From assembly GCA_964417725.1 (NCBI GenBank), contig CAYQIV010000007.1, positions 1-64,000 of the forward strand: DNA of 64,000 nucleotides, written 5' to 3'. Each line of letters begins with the position of its first letter. The first letter of the stretch is position 1. The notes beneath the pieces are model-generated. The model did no database searches and was not told the origin of the DNA. It saw only the letters and a list, made by a program, of their open reading frames with translations. Of this stretch, positions 41,606-50,432 are shown one piece after another. A program made the position numbers and the translations under genes. Source of the DNA: SHZI01 sp964417725 (GTDB lineage: Bacteria > Pseudomonadota > Gammaproteobacteria > Steroidobacterales > GCA-2729495).

Positions 41606-42781
41606 TCACGCCGCCGGACTGCCGGGGCGCGAGCTGTTCCACATGGTGTATTTGCGCCCGGCCAGGGCCTGGACGATACCGAGCAGGCTGGCGGCGTTCA
41701 CCGCGCAGAAATAGTACGGGATATCGAGCACCCTGACCGGATGACCGAGTCCGCTCAGGGCCATGCCCAGCCCTGCCGCGGCGTAGACCAGCAGCTGCCC
41801 GGCCAGCGCCAGGTCATAGAGCGGTGCCCGGCCGGCCAGCCACAGGTTGCTGGCCAGCGCCGCGAGCATGAATACCGGCACCAGCCAGCGCAGCACCTTG
41901 TGCGACCAGAACTGCAGGGCGAAGAAGCCATGGCGGAACGGATTGAGCAGGCCGCGCAGCTTGATGCTGGCCCGCCAGGCGCGATTGACGATCCGCACCT
42001 TGCGACGAAACTCGGCCGAAAAGCCCTCGGCCCCGCCCTCGCTGGACCAGGCCTCGGCCTCGTAGACGTTGCGGTAGCCGCGCGCGACGATCTGCATCGG
42101 ATTGACGAAATCCGACAGATCGGCCGGGCCGAGGTCCGCATAGAGCGAACGGCGGATGGCATAGATCGCGCCATCCGCACCGACCAGCGAGCCGAGCCGG
42201 CTTTCCATGCCCTTGATCCACAGCTCGTAAGTCCAGTAGCGATTTTCGGCCTCGGTCGAGGCATCGTCCTCGGCGATCTCGTAGCGTGACTCGCCGGTCA
42301 CGGCACCGACCTGCGGATCGGCGAAATTGCGCACCAGATGCCGGACCGCCGCTCGGTCGTACATCGCATTGGCGTCGGAAAACACGATGACCTCGCCCGC
42401 AGCACGGGCCACGGCGGCGTTGAGGCCGGCCGTCTTGCCACCCCGCTGCGCCATGCGCAGCAGGTGTACGCGCGGGTCGGGACAATCGCGCACGATCTCG
42501 TCGGTGCCATCGTCCGAGGCATCGGAGACGACGAGGATCTCGAGACGCTCGGGCGGATAATCGAGCGCCCGGCTGTTGGCCAGCTTGGCCTTGATCACGC
42601 CGGCCTCGTTATAGGCCGAGATCACCAGTGTGACCGATGGCAGGCAGGCCGCGTCACGCCGCACCGGACGCGTGCGGCCGACGGCGCACAGCAGCCACAG
42701 CAGGAGGGGGTAGCCCGCATAGACGTAGCCGATGAGCAGCACGCTCACCCAGAAGATCCATGTCGCAGGGCTGTCTGTCAT
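41606..42781 (-). CDS. Membrane GT2 glycosyltransferase (cellulose synthase-like)
   Basis: A 391-residue processive-type GT2 with one N-terminal membrane segment (WIFWVSVLLIGYVYAGYPLL) and three or so at the C-terminus. Catalytic parts: VTLVISAYNEAGVIK, VVSDASDDGTDE, FSDANAMYD (the DxD-type site) and LVGADGAIYAIRR. A QxxRW motif is not obvious, although FRRKVRIVNRAWRA lies where it would be. It may extend the chain at the inner membrane. It is the first gene of the leftward ACP/hydrolase operon. Confidence 0.88.
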   Translation of the reverse strand: MTDSPATWIFWVSVLLIGYVYAGYPLLLWLLCAVGRTRPVRRDAACLPSVTLVISAYNEAGVIKAKLANSRALDYPPERLEILVVSDASDDGTDEIVRDCPDPRVHLLRMAQRGGKTAGLNAAVARAAGEVIVFSDANAMYDRAAVRHLVRNFADPQVGAVTGESRYEIAEDDASTEAENRYWTYELWIKGMESRLGSLVGADGAIYAIRRSLYADLGPADLSDFVNPMQIVARGYRNVYEAEAWSSEGGAEGFSAEFRRKVRIVNRAWRASIKLRGLLNPFRHGFFALQFWSHKVLRWLVPVFMLAALASNLWLAGRAPLYDLALAGQLLVYAAAGLGMALSGLGHPVRVLDIPYYFCAVNAASLLGIVQALAGRKYTMWNSSRPGSPAA

Positions 42782-43030
42782 GTTGTTTGTGGGGACCCCG
42801 CCCTCGGCACCGGGTTCAGCCCCGACACAGGGCGAGGCCGGCAAGGTTAACCGCCGCAGCCGGCCAGTCAAGGAACCCGCTCCCGTCCCCTGCGCGGACC
42901 AGCGCCGGCGGCTGATGCCGGCAGGGCGGCGACCATGACGTTTCCCCGTTACTGCCGGCCGGTTACTGGACAACCCCCGGGACATGCTCAAGAATCCCCG
43001 AATCCCGCCGGACCCGGTTGCCCGTCGCCC

Positions 43031-44794
43031 ATGAGTGAAATCTTCGCCCTCTGGTCCGCTGGTGCGCCGGCCGACCCATCGACGACGCCCACCACGTCCC
43101 CTGAAACGGCCCTGCACGCCGACGAAGCCGGCGTCGAGGTCCTCATCGCAGGCGATCTGCGGCTGGCCGGCACCACGGCTGGCGGGGACCGCTCCCCCGC
43201 CCGGCAGCTGCTGGCCGCCTACAGGGATCTCGGCGATGGGGTGCTCGGCACGCTGCGCGGCGAATTTGCTTTCGCCCTCCTCGACAGGCCGCGCCGCCGG
43301 GCACTGCTGGCCGTCGACCGCATGGGCACCCATGCGCTGTGCCACGGCCTCAACCGCAACGGCCAACTCGTCATCGGCAGCTCGGCGCGCGCCGTGGCCA
43401 GGGCCATCGGCACACCCGTCGCGCTCGACCCCCAGGCCCTCTACGACTACATGTACCTGCACATGGTGCCGAGCCCGGCGACCGTCTATCCCGGCGTGTA
43501 CAAGCTGCCGCCGGCCAGTCGCCTGGTGCACGCAGACGGCCAGCTGGACGTCCGCCGATACTGGCAGCCGGCATTCCCCGGCGACGGGCCGGTCGACGCG
43601 GCCGCGTTGCGCAGCGAACTGCACGAGCGCCTGCGCGCCGCGGTGGCCGCCTGCCGGCCGGATGACCTCCCCAGCGGCGCATTTCTCAGCGGCGGGCTCG
43701 ACAGTTCCACAGTGGTCGGTGTGCTGGCCGGGCAGGCCGGGACCCCCGTGCAGACCTTCTCGGTGGGGTTCAATACCGAAGGTTACGATGAACTCGAATA
43801 TGCGCGCCTCGCCGCGCGCCGCTTCGGCGCCTCGGCACACGAGTACATCGTCACGCCGGATGACGTCGCCGCCGCACTGCCGCTCATCGCCGCCGCCTAC
43901 GATGAACCCTTCGGCAACTCGTCCGCCGTACCAACCTGGTTCTGCGCACGCATGGCCCGCGAAGCCGGCGTGCAGCGCCTGATCGCCGGCGATGGCGGCG
44001 ACGAGATCTTCGCCGGCAACCCGCACTACACGCGCCAGATGCTCTTTGAGCATTACTGGCGCCTGCCGGCGACCCTTCGCCAGGGATTGCTGGAGAAACA
44101 CCTGCCGCGGGTGATCCCCGAGACCGCACCATGGCCTCTGGGCAAGCTCCGCAGCTATGTCGAACAGGCCCGCATTCCCCTGCCCCGGCGCCTGCACTCA
44201 TGGAACTTCATGTTCCGCCACTCGCCGGAGGAGATCTTCGATCCGGCATTCCTGGCCCGCATCGACACGGATCATCCGGTCGCGGTGATGGACGCCACGT
44301 GGGCCGAGGTGGACGGCGCCCCGGTACTCGACAAGCTGCTCTATTTCGACTGGAAGTTCGTCCTCGCCGACAACGACCTGCGCAAGGTCGGGCAGATGTG
44401 CCGCATGGCCGGCGTCGAGGTCCGCTATCCGATGCTCGATGACGGGCTGGTCGATTTCTCGCTGCGCATCCCCGCGCGGCTCAAGATCCGCGGGCAGCAA
44501 CTGCGCCATTTCTACAAGGAGGCCATGCAGGGCTTCCTGCCGGACGAGATCCTCCACAAGAGCAAGCACGGCTTCGGCCTGCCGTTCGGGGTCTGGTTGA
44601 AAACGTCCCCCGTGCTGCGCGCACTGGTCGACGAGACCTTCACCGCACTGGCGAGGCGGAATATTTTCCGCGGGGATTTCCTCGAGAAAATCCGCACACT
44701 GCACCGGGAGGGGCATCCGTCCTACCACGGCTACGTGATCTGGGATCTGCTCATGCTGGAGCATTGGCTCGCGGCCCATGGCGGGCAGGCCTGA
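43031..44794 (+). CDS. Asparagine synthase-like amidotransferase lacking the glutaminase cysteine (third copy)
   Basis: A 587-residue asparagine synthase relative. Its N-terminus is MSEIFALWSAG, not MCGI, so the Cys2 nucleophile required for glutamine hydrolysis is absent, and the NGEIYNF motif is also not found. The rest of the N-terminal domain is recognisable (RGEFAFALLD, RMGTHALCHG). The synthetase domain is intact: FLSGGLDSSTVVGVL near residue 223, AGDGGDEIFAGNPHY, and SKHGFGLPFGVWL. It may use free ammonia, borrow a glutaminase, or catalyse adenylation with another nucleophile. The ATG at 43031 was chosen; the frame is open from an upstream start at 42935. It leads a rightward operon with the ligase-like fusion protein. 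Confidence 0.85.
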   Translation: MSEIFALWSAGAPADPSTTPTTSPETALHADEAGVEVLIAGDLRLAGTTAGGDRSPARQLLAAYRDLGDGVLGTLRGEFAFALLDRPRRRALLAVDRMGTHALCHGLNRNGQLVIGSSARAVARAIGTPVALDPQALYDYMYLHMVPSPATVYPGVYKLPPASRLVHADGQLDVRRYWQPAFPGDGPVDAAALRSELHERLRAAVAACRPDDLPSGAFLSGGLDSSTVVGVLAGQAGTPVQTFSVGFNTEGYDELEYARLAARRFGASAHEYIVTPDDVAAALPLIAAAYDEPFGNSSAVPTWFCARMAREAGVQRLIAGDGGDEIFAGNPHYTRQMLFEHYWRLPATLRQGLLEKHLPRVIPETAPWPLGKLRSYVEQARIPLPRRLHSWNFMFRHSPEEIFDPAFLARIDTDHPVAVMDATWAEVDGAPVLDKLLYFDWKFVLADNDLRKVGQMCRMAGVEVRYPMLDDGLVDFSLRIPARLKIRGQQLRHFYKEAMQGFLPDEILHKSKHGFGLPFGVWLKTSPVLRALVDETFTALARRNIFRGDFLEKIRTLHREGHPSYHGYVIWDLLMLEHWLAAHGGQA

Positions 44795-44803
44795 CGCACC
44801 ACG

Positions 44804-47086
44804 ATGTCGCTGACCGCCATCATCTTCGTGGGGCTGTTCGCTGCCGGGCTGATCGCCAGCCTGGTACGGCACCCGGCCTTTGGCCTGTACACCTACCTCG
44901 CGACCTTCTATCTGCATCCGCCGGACCGCTGGTGGGGTGCACAACTGCCGGACCTGCGCTGGTCGCTGCTCGCCGCTCTGGTGACGCTGCTTTCGCTGTG
45001 GCGTCATACCGGCGTGCCCGACCGCCTGCCGTTGCTGGCGCACGGCGGACTGCGCGCTTTCCTGGCTTTCGCCCTCTGGATATGGCTGCAGTTGGCATGG
45101 GCCCTGGCCCCCGACCTCCACCTCGAGGCGGCCGTCCTGTTCACCAAGTACGCGATCCTGATCCTGCTGATCTACCACATCATCCAGGACGAACAGACGT
45201 TGCGCCACTTTTTGCTGGCGCACGTCATCGGCTGCTTCTACCTCGGCTGGCTGATCCTCGCCGCACCGGAATCCGGGCGCCTCGACGGCATCGGCGGCCC
45301 CGGAATCGACGAAGCGAACTCCCTGGCCACACAACTCGGCACGGGGCTGCTCGCCGCTTCGGCATTGATCCTCAACGGCCCGCGGCCGCTGCGTCTGGCC
45401 GCCCTGGCGACCATGCCGTTCATCGCCAACGGCATCATCCAGACACTGAGCCGCGGTGCCGTGCTCGGCCTCATCAGCGGAGGGATGGCCATGCTCTACC
45501 TGACACCGGGACGTTACCGCCGTGTCTACTATGCGCTCGGCGTGCTGGGTCTGCTGATGCTGGTGCAGATGGCGCCGACGACCTTCTGGGAGCGGCTCGG
45601 CACCATCTCGGCCCCCCTCGAGCGGCCGGAAGAAGTCGACATGAGCACGCGCACCCGGCTCGAACTGATCGGCGCGCAGTGGCAAATGGCGATCGACTAC
45701 CCGTTCGGCAGCGGCCACCGTGGCACGGCCATGCTCAGCCCCCGCTACCTCGGCCAGGAACACCTGACCTTCGATCCGGCCGCCGGCGATGTCATCGGTT
45801 CGCGCTCCTCACACAACACGCTGATGTCGGTGATCGCCGAGCACGGGATCATCGGCCTGATCATCTGGCTCAGCCTGCTGTGGTGGATCTGGCGAAGCCT
45901 GTTGCGACTCAAGGCGCTCGACGCCAGCGGCCTGCCCGAGACATACGGAACCTGTCGCGCTGCCATCGGCGGTGCGCTGACCTGTGTGCTGGTGGCTGGC
46001 CTTTTCACCGATTACCTCAAATCCGAGGTCTGGGTCTGGTCGCTGGCGCTGCTCGCCGCCTTCATCGACATGACGGGCCGCGTATCCGGGACCACCGCCG
46101 GGGACACGCCCGGCACGGCAGGGCACGGCCTCGCCCCGCGGCCGGCCGGCCGGTTGCGCCATGCCGCGCAGCGGGTGGCCTCATCGGCCAGCCCGGCACG
46201 GCGTGGCGCATGCGCGGTGGCGCTGCTGTCGCTGGCGGTGGCCGGTGCCACGCAGGCCGGCGATTTCGCCAGTCGCTGTGCGGCGCCTGGAGTGGTGAAG
46301 TGCGTCGGCTTCGATGATGACGGCGATTTCAGCCGCGATTTTCTCAACCCGGCCTGGGATGGGCGCATCCGGGCAACACGCGATACCACCATCAAGGCCT
46401 CCGGCGAGTCCTCCCTGCGCTTCGACATCCCGTCGCGCTCGGCAGCCAATGCCGCGGGCTACTGGCTGGACCGGCTCGGCGCGCGTTTCGGACCCGGCAG
46501 CACGCTGCACGTGCAGTTTCGCCAGCGCTTTTCAAAAACCATGCTCGAGACCCGCTTCGAACCCCATGGCGGCTGGAAGCAGGTCATCCTCCATGGCCCC
46601 TACTCGTCATGTGCCAGCGTCGAATTGACCACCGTCAACACCTATCTGGCCGGCTTCCCGCGCATGTATACCGACTGTGGCGCACGACCGCTGGAGGTAC
46701 CGCTGCCGAACGGCGACCTGCTGCTGCAACAGGGCGACTGGCGCTGCCACTACCGCAGCATCAACCGCCGCGACTGTGCTTTCTATGCCGCCGACGAGTG
46801 GATGACCTTCCACTACGAGATCCGGCTCGGCGAGTGGAACACGCCGACCAGTCATATCCAGGCGTGGGTCGCCTACGAGAACAAGCCGCTCAGGCGGTTC
46901 ATCGACATCAAGGATTATGCGCTGGCCGAAGACCGTGGACCGACCGATGCCTATACCATGATCCAGCTGACGCCCTACATGACCCGCAAGAATGCGCAGC
47001 AAACGCACCCCGAGGCACAAACGTGGTACGACGAGTTGATCGTCTCACGTCAACCGATTGCAGCGCCCGCCGCCATTCCACGATGA
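44804..47086 (+). CDS. O-antigen ligase/polymerase-like membrane protein fused to a secreted jelly-roll-like domain
   Basis: A 760-residue protein. Residues about 1-420 hold roughly ten hydrophobic segments and a Wzy_C/O-antigen ligase-type loop ending RSSHNTLMSVIAEHGIIGL, similar to the O-glycosylation ligase of XrtA loci. After a basic, low-complexity linker, residues about 462-486 (RRGACAVALLSLAVAGATQA) look exactly like a signal peptide. They are followed by an unrecognised domain (488-760) that begins FASRCAAPGVVKCVGFD and contains GGWKQVILHG, MYTDCGAR and TWYDELIVS. The same domain occurs inside the secreted protein at 54246-57767. No stop codon separates the halves, so it is either a fusion or two proteins with an internal TTG or GTG start near 46155-46180. 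The domain should be periplasmic. Confidence 0.82.
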   Translation: MSLTAIIFVGLFAAGLIASLVRHPAFGLYTYLATFYLHPPDRWWGAQLPDLRWSLLAALVTLLSLWRHTGVPDRLPLLAHGGLRAFLAFALWIWLQLAWALAPDLHLEAAVLFTKYAILILLIYHIIQDEQTLRHFLLAHVIGCFYLGWLILAAPESGRLDGIGGPGIDEANSLATQLGTGLLAASALILNGPRPLRLAALATMPFIANGIIQTLSRGAVLGLISGGMAMLYLTPGRYRRVYYALGVLGLLMLVQMAPTTFWERLGTISAPLERPEEVDMSTRTRLELIGAQWQMAIDYPFGSGHRGTAMLSPRYLGQEHLTFDPAAGDVIGSRSSHNTLMSVIAEHGIIGLIIWLSLLWWIWRSLLRLKALDASGLPETYGTCRAAIGGALTCVLVAGLFTDYLKSEVWVWSLALLAAFIDMTGRVSGTTAGDTPGTAGHGLAPRPAGRLRHAAQRVASSASPARRGACAVALLSLAVAGATQAGDFASRCAAPGVVKCVGFDDDGDFSRDFLNPAWDGRIRATRDTTIKASGESSLRFDIPSRSAANAAGYWLDRLGARFGPGSTLHVQFRQRFSKTMLETRFEPHGGWKQVILHGPYSSCASVELTTVNTYLAGFPRMYTDCGARPLEVPLPNGDLLLQQGDWRCHYRSINRRDCAFYAADEWMTFHYEIRLGEWNTPTSHIQAWVAYENKPLRRFIDIKDYALAEDRGPTDAYTMIQLTPYMTRKNAQQTHPEAQTWYDELIVSRQPIAAPAAIPR

Positions 47087-48204
47087 GGCGCATCGAGATC
47101 CTGCCCTGGGCGGAGGCCCTTGCCACCCACCACGATGCCTGGCATGCGCTGGTCGTCGGGCGGAACCTCGACCCGACGCTGTCGCCCGGCTGGGTCAGCG
47201 CAATCGTCGATACGCTGCTCGAACCCGCCGACGTACGCGTGCTGGTGGAGCGTGACATTTCCGGGCTGGTCGGCGTCATTCCCTTTCATGTCCGCAGCGG
47301 CCATGTGGGGCGCCTGCCGGTACGCATCCTCGAACCGGTCAGCAGTCTTCTTGCCTATCACGCCGAGCTGGCCACGCGCGGCGACCCGGCGACGCTGCTC
47401 GACGCACTGCTGGCGCCGCACGACGGGCTGCGCTGGGACCTGTGCCGGCTGACAGGCATCCTCGCAGGCAGCACGACGGCGGCACAGATCCCGGTGGTCT
47501 GCCGGCAACGTCGTCTCATCACGACGTGCACGCCGGGGCCATCGTCACCCTACATGCCGGTGCCCGCGGGGGGCTGGTCGGCGTTGGTCGCAGCCAGGAA
47601 CAAGCGCGACCGCTACCTGATCCGGCGCCATGCCAAGGATTTCGCCGCTCAGAACACCCACGGCGAATTCTGGGTCAAGGACGCGCAGGACGTGCCGAAG
47701 CTGCTCGCCGCCATGCTGCACGTCGAAGCGCAGAGCTGGAAGGCCGGAGCGGGCATCGCCATCAGCGGCAACCCGCGCGAAACCCGCTACTACGAACGCC
47801 TGCTGCCGTGGCTTGCCGGAGAGGGGCTGCTCGTCGCCAACGTGCTGACGATCGCCGGCACACCCGTCGCTTACAACCTCAACTACGAATGGGCCGGGCG
47901 GGTGGCGTCCATCAAGGGGACGTACGACGAACACTACGCGAAGATCGCCGTCGGCCACCACTCACAGGAACGCCTCATCGAACGGGTCGCGGATGCCGGC
48001 GCACACGAGATCGATTTCCTCGGTGACGCCGACCCCTACAAGCTCAGCTGGTCGTCGATGGTGCGCCGGCACGAGGACTGGTTCATCCACGCCCGCCGCG
48101 GCCGCGGCCGCTGGCTGGGCCTCATCCAGCGCCTGCGCCATGCGCGCCGGCAGAATGCCGCGGCAGGTGAGACCCGTGACCGCGGCCCATTGCCTTCAGG
48201 CTGA
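47083..48204 (+). CDS. FemAB/GNAT-like acyltransferase (Acetyltransf_6 type)
   Basis: A 373-residue protein with the double GNAT-like fold of the FemAB/BioF2-like group: LSPGWVSAIVDTL near residue 33, the acceptor helix ARNKRDRYLIRRHAKDF near residue 170, and the C-terminal IKGTYDEHYAKIAVGHHSQ, EIDFLGDADPYKLSW segments. These proteins are common in EPS loci and may add acyl groups to sugars. The ATG at 47083 overlaps the upstream stop (ATGA). Its end overlaps the deacetylase gene on the other strand by nine bases. Confidence 0.85.
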   Translation: MRRIEILPWAEALATHHDAWHALVVGRNLDPTLSPGWVSAIVDTLLEPADVRVLVERDISGLVGVIPFHVRSGHVGRLPVRILEPVSSLLAYHAELATRGDPATLLDALLAPHDGLRWDLCRLTGILAGSTTAAQIPVVCRQRRLITTCTPGPSSPYMPVPAGGWSALVAARNKRDRYLIRRHAKDFAAQNTHGEFWVKDAQDVPKLLAAMLHVEAQSWKAGAGIAISGNPRETRYYERLLPWLAGEGLLVANVLTIAGTPVAYNLNYEWAGRVASIKGTYDEHYAKIAVGHHSQERLIERVADAGAHEIDFLGDADPYKLSWSSMVRRHEDWFIHARRGRGRWLGLIQRLRHARRQNAAAGETRDRGPLPSG

Positions 48205-49179
48205 AGGCGGCTGGCGCCAGGCGCGCAGCAATCGGGCACAGAAGCGCGCCGCGGTACGGTCCCATGAGCCGATGCGCGGCACCTGCCAGGGGTCCACACC
48301 ACGCATCGCACAGGCCCAGCGCGTGGTCAGTGCATGACTGAAGCCGGCCTCGCGCACGATCGCCACCTCGCGCGGCCCGTAATCTTCACCCGGTCTCCCG
48401 TTGGGATAGGCAAACAGCACCGGGCGGTGACCGAGCAGTCCTTCCAGGACTCGCTGGCCTTCCCTGACCTCGCGGGTTGCCGCCGCTGCGTCGAGACGGG
48501 CCAGGATCGGATGGTTGAGGGTGTGTCCACCGATTTCCATGCCGGCGCGGTGGAGTCGGCGCAGTTCATCGCCCGACATCATCAGGTGGGCGGGAAAACG
48601 TGCACCAGCCGACTCGAGCAATGTCCGCGCCGCAGCCATGCGCACATCCCCATCGAGATACTTGAGGCGGGCGATGAGGGCACCGGCAACCTGCGGCCGC
48701 CCGGCATCATCGCCGATCACAACATCGCCCACCGCTGCCACGCCCGTGCGCCAGACACCCGCCGGCGCCACCCGACAGGCCTCGATGACGAGGTCGTTGA
48801 ACATGGCGCCGCCGTCGAGAAAACCCGCGGCAATGAAAAACGCAGCCGGCAGCCCGAAATGTTGCAGCACCGGCAGCGCCACCTGAAAGTTGTCGGCATA
48901 ACCATCGTCGAAGGTGATGGCCACCGCCCGCGCCGGCAGTCGACCCTCATCGAGGCCATCGAGCGCCGCCGACAGCGGCAGGACGTTGCAGACCTCGTGC
49001 AGCACCCGCATGTGCAGGGCAAACACATCGCGTTCGAGCAGTTCGGGGCACATCGGATCGGCGCGCTCCGGCACGCGGTGATAGTGCAGGATCAGCAGGC
49101 GGCGCCCCTCACTGCCGGCCGAGGCCAGCGCGGCTGCACCCCGCTGTGCGCCATTGCCGAGCCTGCGCAGCACGCTCAT
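48196..49179 (-). CDS. Polysaccharide deacetylase (NodB fold, carbohydrate esterase 4)
   Basis: A 327-residue CE4-type enzyme. LLILHYHRVPE starts the domain, followed by catalytic aspartates in AITFDDGYADN, zinc histidines in GGHTLNHP (H-x3-H) and AYPNGRPGEDYG. No signal peptide, although a short hydrophobic stretch is near the N-terminus. It is the last gene of the leftward operon 53325-48196, 16 bases after a glycosyltransferase. It is a different subfamily from the XrtA-type deacetylase at 18183. The ATG at 49179 replaces a longer open frame that overlaps the upstream gene. Confidence 0.9.
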   Translation of the reverse strand: MSVLRRLGNGAQRGAAALASAGSEGRRLLILHYHRVPERADPMCPELLERDVFALHMRVLHEVCNVLPLSAALDGLDEGRLPARAVAITFDDGYADNFQVALPVLQHFGLPAAFFIAAGFLDGGAMFNDLVIEACRVAPAGVWRTGVAAVGDVVIGDDAGRPQVAGALIARLKYLDGDVRMAAARTLLESAGARFPAHLMMSGDELRRLHRAGMEIGGHTLNHPILARLDAAAATREVREGQRVLEGLLGHRPVLFAYPNGRPGEDYGPREVAIVREAGFSHALTTRWACAMRGVDPWQVPRIGSWDRTAARFCARLLRAWRQPPSA

Positions 49180-49195
49180 GCGCCCTGCCCGGGGG

Positions 49196-50425
49196 TCACG
49201 ATCCGGCCCCGCCACGGTGCGCCGGAGACAGCACACCGGCATACACCGGCGCGTAGTTCGCCACAGCGCCTTCCCAGGTCCGTTCTTCACGCACCCAGCG
49301 GGCGGCGCGCGCGCAGATCGCCGTGGTATCAGCACGCTGATCGAACACCGCACCCAGGCGCCCGGCAAGGGCTTCGGGATCCCCGGCCGCGAACAGCAGC
49401 CCGGTCTCGCCATCGCCGACGAGTTCACGGTGTCCGGCGATATTGCTCGCCAGCACCAGACGCCCGGCCGCCATCGCTTCGAGTGGCTTCAAGGGCGTGA
49501 CCTTTTCCGTCAGCGGGGTCGACGGGCGCGGATAGACCAGCACATCGAGCGCACTGTAGTACTGCACGACATCCGCGTGAGGCACACGTCCGGTGAAGAT
49601 CACGGTGTCGGCGAGCCCCCGTTGCACCACCTGTTCGCGCAGCCGCGCCTCCTCAACCCCGCCACCGATGAGCAGGATGCGGAAGTCGCTGCGCCGCTGC
49701 CGAAGGTGCGCCGCCGCCTCGACCAGCAGGTCGAGGCCTTCCCAGTGGTAGAACGAACCGATGAAGCCGGCGAGGTATTCGCCTTTGGCAGCGTAGCGTT
49801 CACGGACCGCAGCCCCTGCCCCGTCCGGCACGACGAAACGGGCCGCCTCGACGGCATTGGGAACCACGGTGACGCGCTGACGGGCGACGCCGCCGCGCGC
49901 GCAGATGTCGGCACGCAGGCCCTCGCAGATGGTCGTCACCGCCGCCGCCTGGCGCAGCACGAATGTCTCGAGACTGCGCGACAGGCGGTAGCGCATGCTG
50001 TTTTCCGCGGTCACGCCCTCGGTGACCGCGGCATCTTCCCATGAGGAGCGCATTTCGTAGACCACCGGCAGACCAAGCTCGCGACCGACCATCAGGGCCG
50101 CCAGCCCGTCAAGGCACGGTGAGTGGGCATGCAGCACGTCCGGCCTGAAACGCCGCGCCACGGCCAGCACCCGTCGTCCCAGCGTCGCAACGGTGGCGAG
50201 TTGCTCGACGACGGGCTGGCGGGCCAGCCAGCGTCGCGACGGGCGCGTGCGAAAAAAATGCAGGCCATCGACGCACTCGGTCAGCGCATCGGCCGGGTGG
50301 CGGTCGCCCGTCACCTGGCAGGTGACCCAGCCACGCCGGGCCTGCTCGCGGAGGATCGCCGCGCTGCGCAGTGCGTAGCCGTCCTGGATGGGCAGCGAGT
50401 GGTTGAACAGGTGCAGGATGCGCAC
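49196..50425 (-). CDS. GT4 glycosyltransferase, exosortase A-associated (Daro_2409-type)
   Basis: A 409-residue GT4 enzyme. The N-terminus RILHLFNHSLPIQDGYALRS, with HAHSPCLDGLAAL, YEMRSSWEDAAV and FIGSFYHWEGLDLLVEAA, matches the PEP-CTERM/exosortase A-associated glycosyltransferase family typified by Daro_2409. The acidic donor site is LTEKVTPLKPLEAMAAG. Translation starts at GTG 50425, seven bases after the decarboxylase stop; an upstream in-frame start would overlap that gene. It supports the identification of the locus as XrtA-type. Confidence 0.92.
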   Translation of the reverse strand: MRILHLFNHSLPIQDGYALRSAAILREQARRGWVTCQVTGDRHPADALTECVDGLHFFRTRPSRRWLARQPVVEQLATVATLGRRVLAVARRFRPDVLHAHSPCLDGLAALMVGRELGLPVVYEMRSSWEDAAVTEGVTAENSMRYRLSRSLETFVLRQAAAVTTICEGLRADICARGGVARQRVTVVPNAVEAARFVVPDGAGAAVRERYAAKGEYLAGFIGSFYHWEGLDLLVEAAAHLRQRRSDFRILLIGGGVEEARLREQVVQRGLADTVIFTGRVPHADVVQYYSALDVLVYPRPSTPLTEKVTPLKPLEAMAAGRLVLASNIAGHRELVGDGETGLLFAAGDPEALAGRLGAVFDQRADTTAICARAARWVREERTWEGAVANYAPVYAGVLSPAHRGGAGS

Positions 50426-50432
50426 GGTGTGC

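Noticed and set aside
41606..44197. Long minus-strand frame that would extend the membrane GT2 by more than 450 residues
   Set aside because: The extension is antisense to the third amidotransferase and has no conserved content; the ATG at 42781 gives a normal GT2 N-terminus with its membrane segment.
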